DNA of 64,000 bases from Thereva unica. Taxonomy: Eukaryota; Arthropoda; Insecta; Diptera; Therevidae. The DNA is taken from contig OX465281.1 of NCBI GenBank assembly GCA_949987705.1, positions 99,728,326 to 99,792,325 of the forward strand. Direction: 5' to 3'. Each line of letters opens with the position of its first letter. The first letter of the stretch is position 1. The position numbers were made by a program, and so were the translations under genes. Shown one piece after another: positions 56,950 through 64,000 of this stretch. The notes beneath the pieces are model-generated. The model worked only from the letters and a program-made list of their open reading frames with translations, was not told the origin of the DNA and did no database searches.

Positions 56950-57173
56950 GTAAGTGGTGAACCAGCCTCGGTAAGCCCCGGCCACACACCCCACGACCCC
57001 TCCGGCGAGCTAGATAACTCCGTGTGGCCGGCGTAGGAGTTCCGGATATTCGTTGTATTTCTTATGTATGGTGTTGGCTCCTTGGCCATTCTCTTCAGGG
57101 CTTATGGCTCAGGGGTGACACCTCGCATAAGTGGCGCCCAATAAATGGTCGCGCCATTATGCTATTACATAAA

Positions 57174-57189
57174 TGGCGCCCAACGCAGC
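57174..57189 (+). promoter_or_regulatory. tRNA-Lys primer-binding site
   Basis: TGGCGCCCAACGCAGC begins four bases after the LTR end. The first 12 bases are complementary to the 3' end of tRNA-Lys(CUU) including CCA. This is the expected place and polarity for minus-strand priming of an LTR element. Confidence 0.8.
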
Positions 57190-57324
57190 TTTTAAAGCCC
57201 GTTGACTGTCCTACACGGACCCTGAAGTTTAAATTTTTTTGGTTTAATACCACTTGTGCCTTCACGGACAATGTTTGATTTTTTTTCGTCTATGGTTCAC
57301 CACTTTTACCCAGCGCTCGCTGTG

Positions 57325-57705
57325 GGCTAAGGTAGTACCGCGAGGCCTTAGCCTTTGTCTGTTTTGCCGAAATTTTTTTTCAGCGATTGTCTAAATTCGG
57401 TGTGAATTTTTATTTGTCTTCGCTTTTAGGCCTACCCTTTCTCTCATGCGGTAACTTCTTCTTTTTGGAGTAGCTTCGAGCCATGCTGACCTGCACGGCT
57501 TGCTAACAAGCGGTGTTCGCTTGGCTATGCGTGCAGGTGTAGTAGTGGTTCATCCCTGTCCTGTTTCTAGGGTCGGCGACTCTGGTATCAGGCGTGATAC
57601 CGCTTGCCACTGCGTCGGTCTTTGAACAGGATCTTCTTTAATTTTCCTGGTGGATGTTGAAGTTGGTGCAAGGGCTTAACCGTCTCTGGTAACAGGCGTG
57701 TTACC
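57325..57705 (+). ncRNA. Structured leader, four hairpins
   Basis: (1) GGCTAAGG 57325-57332 pairs with CCTTAGCC 57346-57353. (2) ACCTGCACG 57489-57497 pairs with CGTGCAGGT 57530-57538, enclosing AAGCG/CGCTT. (3) GGTATCA-GGCG-TGATACC at 57584-57601. (4) GGTAACA-GGCG-TGTTACC at 57688-57705. Hairpins 3 and 4 sit in homologous ~35-base sequences and differ by a compensating base-pair change. A leader with repeated hairpins after the primer site is where LTR elements keep packaging or dimerisation signals. Confidence 0.6.
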
Positions 57706-58365
57706 GCCTGCCACTGCGCCCCTTGTTCCTTCTGATGGTCCATCCAGCTTTTGAAATTCTATTTTTTGTTTATGTCCTGCGTCCATTTTTTTTCTCGTCT
57801 GTTCATCTCAACTGATTGATTTTCCGAAAGGTAGCTCAGTTGTGGTTGAACAGCGGATGCCCCAAATTTTTTTATTTTTGAAGAAGTTTCCCTTTCGTGG
57901 CGATGCGACTTTGAGTTTTGTTTCCGTCCTTCTTCCGGGTTTACCTGAAGCTGGGTCGGCGACCTGGATGACACCTGGTGATGACTATGCTTCATAGTTT
58001 TCACCAACTGGCATCGAGGCCATCGACAGGCGGGGGCCCTGAGGGGAAGTGTTATCCGTCTCAACCATTCCTCGCGTATGTTGAATTAAAGCATAAAATC
58101 TACTCACTTATATACAACTAACTTATAAACATTAATACACTTGGAGTGTTTTACCACTGCACATTTTTAGACGTTGATTTTTTTAGTACACTCACCTATC
58201 AATGTTATTTATTTGATTGTTCCCACACTGTGTTACACATATTATAGCGGATTTTTTTTTTTGTGCTGTAAGTACGTAGGGTACTAAATTTTGGGAAATC
58301 TATTTTGTGCACAAAACTCTCTTCGAACTTTCTTTGTGCGGTTGTTGCTACTGTCATCGGTAATC

Positions 58366-58917
58366 ATGGGCGATACGGGCGGACGCACGTATTATGGCCT
58401 GCCCCTCGTGCACAAGAAGCTTCGTAGGCCACATTGTCTGTCGACCTTATCTCCTTTCGCGAAGGAGTTCGCTCCTAAGGCTAAACGCGTGGTCAGGTCA
58501 CAAACACTTGACGAGGCCGCCGCCTTGAGTTATCTATTCGAGGTGATGAATAGGTTAGGCGAGATTCCGGGATCGTTCGATACCATGGCGTCGAGAGTCC
58601 TAATGATATTTTTCGATTTTAAGAATAATCCATGGGTGTTAAGTCAGGCAATAGAGGGTATCTTTTATCGTTGCGTGGCGGAACCGGCGTTGTACGTTAT
58701 GGGAGCCAAATTATACGGGCTGCTGGATTCAATGAATCCCGAAAAGGGTAGTGCCTTTAGAGCTCTAGTTAGATTACTGTTGGCCGAGCTGCAGAGGCTA
58801 ATTAGGCAGGACGGCCTGAATGGTCGTAGGTTACGAGGGGTCGAGTTGTTCTTGACGGCCATAAGTACACATACCCTTCGACGTTCGGTTAAGGCGCCCG
58901 GGGGAGAAGTCAACTAA
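58366..58917 (+). CDS. MIF4G-like protein carried by the LTR element
   Basis: An intact intronless frame encodes 183 residues from ATG 58366 (context GGTAATCATGG, a good start) to TAA at 58915. After a basic N-terminus (VHKKLRRPH) come VLMIFFDFKNNPWVLSQAIE, GIFYRCVAEPALYVMGAKLY, FRALVRLLLAELQRLIRQDG and RGVELFLTAIS. The pattern of paired helices with FYRCVAEPALYVMGAKLYGLL, then FRALVRLLLAELQ, resembles the C-terminal half of the MIF4G fold in CTIF/PAIP1/eIF4G, which binds eIF4A or eIF3 in cap-dependent translation. Its composition is GC-richer than the flanks. It stands where gag-pol would be. I see no gag zinc knuckle, protease, RT or integrase motif. The MIF4G call is by pattern only. Confidence 0.55.
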   Translation: MGDTGGRTYYGLPLVHKKLRRPHCLSTLSPFAKEFAPKAKRVVRSQTLDEAAALSYLFEVMNRLGEIPGSFDTMASRVLMIFFDFKNNPWVLSQAIEGIFYRCVAEPALYVMGAKLYGLLDSMNPEKGSAFRALVRLLLAELQRLIRQDGLNGRRLRGVELFLTAISTHTLRRSVKAPGGEVN

Positions 58918-59714
58918 GGCATGTCTCATTATCGTTTTGTTGGCGTCACCTTTTTTTAACACGTTATTTTAGAGACAGATTAAATACAACAGTTCCATGC
59001 ATGTATGTGGTTTTAAGACAGTTATTTGGTCAAAAGTAATCAGGAAATATAATTTTATAAATTAAAATGCAGCGAAGGCGATCACGCCAAGGACCTACGT
59101 CGTTGATTTTCCTCAAGGGGTCCTCTTCACCTTTCGATTTTTGGTCAGGCGTAGGTTTCCCTCGGCGAATTAGTTGCCTGTCGTCCTACTGGGGAACTCC
59201 AGGCAATGTGGGATTGCGTGAGTTGGACTCCAGGGTGCGAGGGGAAACTGGTTCAGGCGAGAATTTCTGAAAGATTAGAGGAACCGGAAGGGGACAATAT
59301 GGAATTGCCTTCAGCCGGATCCTTGTCCTTCCAGATATTCTTCCGAGAGAACCTGCAGACTGTCCAACGGTCAACAGGTTTGTATACACTCCTCACACTG
59401 TCCTTCCTCTTCGGTCAGTCTGGAGAAAATCTCTCAGCAGACAGTTTGACGATCGTTTCACCGGGGGGAGTCAAAGGCAATGTGGTATTGCTGGAGACTG
59501 GCCCGGTGGAGCGAGAGCAACCCGGGTTTGTACGAAATGTTTGGAGACTTGTTGATATCCGTCGGGGGACAATGTGGTATTGTCTTCCGCCTGGTATTCG
59601 CAACTCCAAATATTTCTCCGGGAGATTTTTCAGACTGGCCATCGCAACTTACGGTTGTAAGCATGAACCTAAATTATAGTTAGCTTTTCACTCAGTTCGG
59701 ATATTATCAACTAG
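58918..59714 (+). repeat. 3' internal region with degenerate ~91-bp repeats
   Basis: GGCAATGTGGGATTG, GACAATATGGAATTGCCTT, GGCAATGTGGTATTG and GACAATGTGGTATTGTCTT occur at 59203, 59294, 59477 and 59567, spacings of 91, 183 (two units) and 90. A second shared block, CCA(G/A)ATATT(C/T)(T/C)TCCG, appears near 59329 and 59607. The open frame of 157 codons across it (59206-59679) comes from the repeat. No polypurine tract is visible before the 3' LTR. Confidence 0.6.
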
Positions 59715-61760
59715 TGCACGGATGCCCGGCTAGCTCTCTAGAACATGAGACTCTTATTCTCAGGTCGTGAGTCGAGACCCACATTGGCGCCAAAGATATT
59801 AGACCTATGGCCTAAAAACCGTCCGTTTTTTTCGGCTCCTCACTGCCTCGCGAGTCGGCCTTGTGGACCCGAGGGTATGTAACGGTCGGTTGGGAAATTT
59901 ATTTTAATTGGGGAATTTAGTTTGGGAATCACCCTGTAGGCAAGGGGAAATTTACTGTGAATTACTTTGGAGGAAAAGGAAATTTGAAAAAAAGAAAACA
60001 AAGAGTAGGCGAGGGAGAAAAAAAGAATTGAACGAGAATGAGTTTTTGGGAAGGAAGATGGAGTTCCGAAAAGATAGTGAAGTAAATAGGACGTCTGTGT
60101 AGATAATTGGTGGCGAAAATATAAGACTTGTTTTTCCTGTAATCTTTGGTGCTGTATTGCTAAAACTATTTTGGATAAACTATACCGAATAAAGTGCAAA
60201 TTCGTGGTAGTATGATAAAGATAAATATCATCCCTTTATGTTAAATATAAACCATCGCGACGATAATTCGTGATTAGTGAACATACGTTGATTTTGCTGG
60301 GAGAAGGGAGCAGAGAAAAAAGAATCGATTGATGTCCATGAGATATGAATATTTCCTCAACTAATAAGCAACGAACTTCATCGCTAATTAGTCCCATTTG
60401 AAGACAATTTGGCAACCTACCTGATGGGAGCGTAATAGGTGAGGCCCTGGAATGGAAGTTGGCTGGTGAATCCACAACGTAACATACTTGTATTGGCACA
60501 CGGATGAAAGTTCCTGTAGGAAGGTCGATATTGGTAATTAATATTGGTAATTATATTGGCGCACTCAAGAAGAGAAGAGAGATTAAGGTATTTGTGCATT
60601 GTGATTTAAATTTGAGATTTTGTAAATCACCCTAATATTGGGAAAACAAGATTAGAAAGTTAGTAGTAAATTGGTGGTTTGGCCTGCTGAACAACCCCCA
60701 GAAACAATTTTGAGCTTCATAACTAGAACGAAGTACCAAATTATTAAATTGACAGTTCATAGCTATGGACTCTAAGTGACTGGTTTTATTTAAACAGAAA
60801 ATTGTCTAACTTGTGTTGTGGTTAGTCGCTATTGATTGGACAAGATTGAAAGGCTATTCAGCGCAATAAAAATACCTGGCGGTGCAATCTTCAGTGAGGG
60901 ACGTCAGATGTGGGACTCCAGATGTGTTATGTTTTAACTATGGTACATTGTTTATTGTGTAGTCGTTTTAATTTTGGTGGTAGTAATTTTATTACATACT
61001 TTTAATATTCGAATATTAACATTTATAGTACATTATTTGATTCATTACTAATAATAATTTTAAAGGTAAATAATACTAACGTAAATCGTAATTATAATTG
61101 TTTGAGCATTTATTGTGTTCCTTGTTGGAAACCTGTTGTTCCTTGTTGCGAACGGGAAATAAATTTGTTCTTCCCCTAAGAGTTTCTGTTGAATGAAATA
61201 ACATTTGTACAAGACGAGGAGTATTGGCCAGTACTGCGCGTTTTCCTTTTTTTATCTTGAGCTTCATACATAGGTACCTGTAATAATGAAACCTTAATTT
61301 AGTTGAGTTTGATCGGTTAAATTCATAGCTGACAAGGATAAATAATAAATGTTATGGTTGATGATTGTTCATTGTATTGTTTGTTTGGGACAATTAAATG
61401 TTTATAAAGAATAGAATGTCCATGCGTTAGATTTTTTGTTTGTGGAATGGTTGAGGGGGGATCGTTTCTTTTCAGGGTTTGACGCGGCTCAGGCGACGAC
61501 CGGAGAACGATGGGCGAAGGTCAAAGTTGCCCCAGTACAGGTAAGTGGTGAACCAGCCTCGGTAAGCCCCGGCCACACACCCCACGACCCCTCCGGCGAG
61601 CTAGATAACTCCGTGTGGCCGGCGTAGGAGTTCCGGATTTTCGTTGTATTTCTTATGTATGGTGTTGGCTCCTTGGCCATTCTCTTCAGGGCTTATGGCT
61701 CAGGGGTGACACCTCGCATAAGTGGCGCCCAATAAATGGTCGCGCCATTATGCTATTACA
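59715..61760 (+). repeat. 3' LTR, lacking the first 25 bases
   Basis: Matches the 5' LTR from TGCACGGATGCCCGGC onward to CATTATGCTATTACA. Differences are few: for example a shorter T run at 60044, single substitutions near 60281 and 61085, and TTTC versus TATTC near 61639. The tRNA-Lys-like block is at 59724-59792. Low divergence between LTRs implies a young insertion. Confidence 0.8.
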
Positions 61761-61767
61761 TTATTTA

Positions 61768-63355
61768 TGTACCAGCATAATGGCGCGACCATTTATTGGG
61801 CGCCACTTATGCGAGGTGTCACCCCTGAGCCATAAGCCCTGAAGAGAATGGCCAAGGAGCCAACACCCTACATAAGAAATACAACGAAAATCCGGAACTC
61901 CTACGCCGGCCACACGGAGTTATCTAGCTCGCCGGAGGGGTCGTGGGGTGTGTGGCCGGGGCTTACCGAGGCTGGTTCACCACTTACCTGTACTGGGGCA
62001 ACTTTGACCTTCGCCCATCGTTCTCCGGTCGTCGCCTGAGCCGCGTCAAACCCTGAAAAGAAACGATCCCCCCTCAACCATTCCACAAACAAAAAATCTA
62101 ACGCATGGACATTCTATTATTTATAAACATTTAATTGTCCCAAACAAACAATACAATGAACAATCATCAACCATAACATTTATTATTTATCCTTGTCAGC
62201 TATGAATTTAACCGATCAAACTCAACTAAATTAAGGTTTCATTATTACAGGTACCTATGTATGAAGCTCAAGATAAAAAAAGGAAAACGCGCAGTACTGG
62301 CCAATACTCCTCGTCTTGTACAAATGTTATTTCATTCAACAGAAACTCTTAGGGGAAGAACAAATTTATTTCCCGTTCGCAACAAGGAACAACATGTTTC
62401 CAACAAGGAACACAATAAATGCTCAAACAATTATAATTACGATTTACGTTAGTATTATTTACCTTTAAAATTATTATTAGTAATGAATCAAATAATGTAA
62501 TATAAATGTTAATATTCGAATATTAAAAGTATGTAATAAAATTACTACCACCAAAATTAAAACGACTACACAATAAACAATGTACCATAGTTAAAACATA
62601 ACAACTCTGGAGTCCCACATCTGACGTCCCTCACTGAAGATTGCACCGCCAGGTATTTTTATTGCGCTGAATAGCCTTTCAATCTTGTCCAATCAATAGC
62701 GACTAACCACAACACAAGTTAAACAATTTTCTGTTTAAATAAAACCAGTCACTTAGAGTCCATAGCTATGAACTGTCAATTTAATAATTTGGTACTTCGT
62801 TCTAGTTATGAAGCTCAAAATTGTTTCTGGGGGTTGTTCAGCAGGCCAAACCACCAATTTACTACTAACTTTCTAATCTTGTTTTCCCAATATTAGGGTG
62901 ATTTACAAAATCTCAAATTTAAATCACAATGCACAAATACCTTAATCTCTCTTCTCTTCTTGAGTGCGCCAATATAATTACCAATATTAATTACCAATAT
63001 CGACCTTCCTACAGGAACTTTCATCCGTGTGCCAATACAAGTATGTTACGTTGTGGATTCACCAGCCAACTTCCATTCCAGGGCCTCACCTATTACGCTC
63101 CCATCAGGTAGGTTGCCAAATTGTCTTCAAATGGGACTAATTAGCGATGAAGTTCGTTGCTTATTAGTTGAGGAAATATTCATATCTCATGGACACCAAT
63201 CGATTCTTTTTTCTCTGCTCCCTTCTCCCAGCAAAATCAACGTATTTTCACTAATCACGAATTATCGTCGCGATGGTTTATATTTAACATAAAGGGATGA
63301 TATTTATCTTTATCATACTACCACGAATTTGCACTTTATTCGGTATAGTTTATCC
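61768..63355 (-). repeat. Inverted, truncated third LTR copy
   Basis: Seven bases after the 3' LTR the sequence runs back as an inverted LTR, beginning TGTACCAGCATAATGG and ending at AGTTTATCC (63355), which corresponds to 60172 of the 3' LTR. About 460 bases of the LTR start, including the tRNA-like block, are missing. Identity to the other two copies is very high. Confidence 0.85.
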
Positions 63356-64000
63356 GGGAAAAAACGAAATTGAGGAAACCTGTGCTTTGTGAGAAGTTTT
63401 TTTGAATTTATTGAGAAGTTGCGTGGGAAATATACAATTTATCTTCTGTTGATCCAACTATAAACGTTGGTCTATTGCGGATCGGTTTTGGAGAGGTGGC
63501 CCTGAGACGAAAGGCTGCTGTTGAATCCACACCGGAAAATCTGTATGCTGACACATGGATAAAAGTTCCAGTACCTGTAGGGAGTTGCAGTTTTAGAAAA
63601 TTGGCCACATTATATTTGAGAATTCTGGGGAATTGAGCGTAGAAGATATGGAAAACTGTGTTCAAGATAATTCATCATCCCAACTAGCATAATTGAGAAG
63701 TGTGTGCAGATGTTGGATAAACTTCATTAGAATTTTTGTTTTTGCTTGTGTACTTCATCTTCAGGCGAATTTTGGTGTCAAGACAAAGGCATATCGGTCC
63801 AAATAAGTGAAAACCCTAAGGTGTTCGTTGTGAGGTAATTGCCTTTAAAGTTTCTGTGTATAATCTTAGGCAGCTGGAATACATCAGTGTATGGGTTTTC
63901 TGGATACACATGTAAGGCCTGTCTTGATCCTGGTTGTGCAGTAAACCTTGAACAAGAAATTAAAATTATTGGTGCTGTGCTGTAAGGGCGGTGATTGCTG
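63356..64000 (+). repeat. Diverged relative of the LTR
   Basis: Blocks resemble the LTR in direct orientation: GAGGTGGCCCTGAGACGAAA and GTTGAATCCACACCGG (LTR: GTGAGGCCCTGGAATGGAAG, GGTGAATCCACAACG) and ACACATGGATAAAAGTTCC (LTR: ACACGGATGAAAGTTCC). Homology fades after about 63620. The rest of the window shows nothing I recognise. Confidence 0.5.

Larger units (their letters stand above)
55097..57169 (+). repeat. 5' LTR of a non-autonomous retroelement
   Basis: The ~2.07 kb repeat begins TGTAATAGCATAATGGCGCG (55097) and ends with the inverse, CGCGCCATTATGCTATTACA (57169), so the TG...CA ends form a 25-bp perfect inverted pair. It recurs directly at 59715-61760, with few visible differences, and inverted at 61768-63355. 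Inside, in order, are a tRNA-Lys-like block (55131-55199), AATAAA near 55598, a TATA-like/initiator pair (56274-56304) and a splice-flanked 65-base segment (56885-56949). A second TGGCGCCCAA, like the primer site, lies at 57132, just inside the end. No gag or pol is present. The alternative boundary TGCACGG (55122) to CTCGCA (57128) is discussed in the findings. Confidence 0.78.

Noticed and set aside
57759..58064. 101-codon minus-strand frame inside the LTR element
   Set aside because: It is basic and low in hydrophobics because the plus strand is pyrimidine-rich; no motif, and it opposes the element's direction.
59206..59679. 157-codon frame downstream of the MIF4G-like ORF
   Set aside because: It runs through the ~91-base repeats and its sequence mirrors the repeat; no known domain.
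55097..61760. Autonomous retrovirus-like element
   Set aside because: No protease, reverse transcriptase, RNase H, integrase or gag motif exists in any frame between the LTRs.
1..64000. CRISPR arrays, operons or bacterial-type genes
   Set aside because: No regularly spaced repeats with unique spacers; splice sites, SINEs and transposon types show a eukaryotic genome.

Overview
The window looks like AT-rich insect nuclear DNA. It has spliced exons with GT/AG junctions, Pol III tRNA-type SINEs, and hAT, Tigger/pogo, Helitron, RTE and Jockey-like elements. Two exons resemble the TRPA channel gene painless, which points to an insect; I cannot name the species. Most of the 64 kb is transposon sequence, much of it nested or broken.

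Layout. 1-5560: a broken Tigger/pogo transposase, a Tigger-type end, and a nearly intact ZMYM1-like hAT transposase on the minus strand with upstream exons. 5680-8241: foldback repeats, a tandem duplication and the 3' part of a Helitron. 8500-10960: a decayed minus-strand Jockey-like LINE. 11042-11351: two minus-strand exons encoding the N-terminus of a painless-like channel; everything to their left is probably intron. 11851-28817: two ~2.45 kb arms in inverted orientation enclosing ~12 kb of nested elements (MITEs, SINE, minisatellite element, Helitron end, and a DDE-type transposase pseudogene at 23188-25291). 28800-44600: mostly MITEs and foldbacks, several with target-site duplications, and little coding sequence. 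44612-44812: a candidate promoter and first exon of an unknown gene. 45040-47664: an RTE retrotransposon with a 15-bp target duplication. 48130-51611: SINE, minisatellite and a spliced but broken transposon-derived gene. 52553-54719: a long inverted repeat carrying tRNA-like sequence.

The most unusual part is 55097-63355. Two nearly identical ~2.07 kb direct repeats behave as LTRs: TG...CA ends, a tRNA-Lys-type primer-binding site just after the first, and a TATA-like/initiator pair inside. They flank 2.5 kb with no gag or pol. Each LTR carries, near its start, a copy of tRNA-Lys(CUU) that appears to include the CCA tail, the same tRNA the primer-binding site would use. The internal region has a leader with four hairpins, two of which are homologous and covary, and one intact intronless 183-codon ORF that resembles a MIF4G (CTIF/PAIP1-type) translation-factor domain. 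A third LTR copy follows tail-to-tail. I read this as a non-autonomous LTR retroelement that has captured its own primer tRNA and a host-like translation-factor gene. All family assignments are from reading alone and were not checked by database search.
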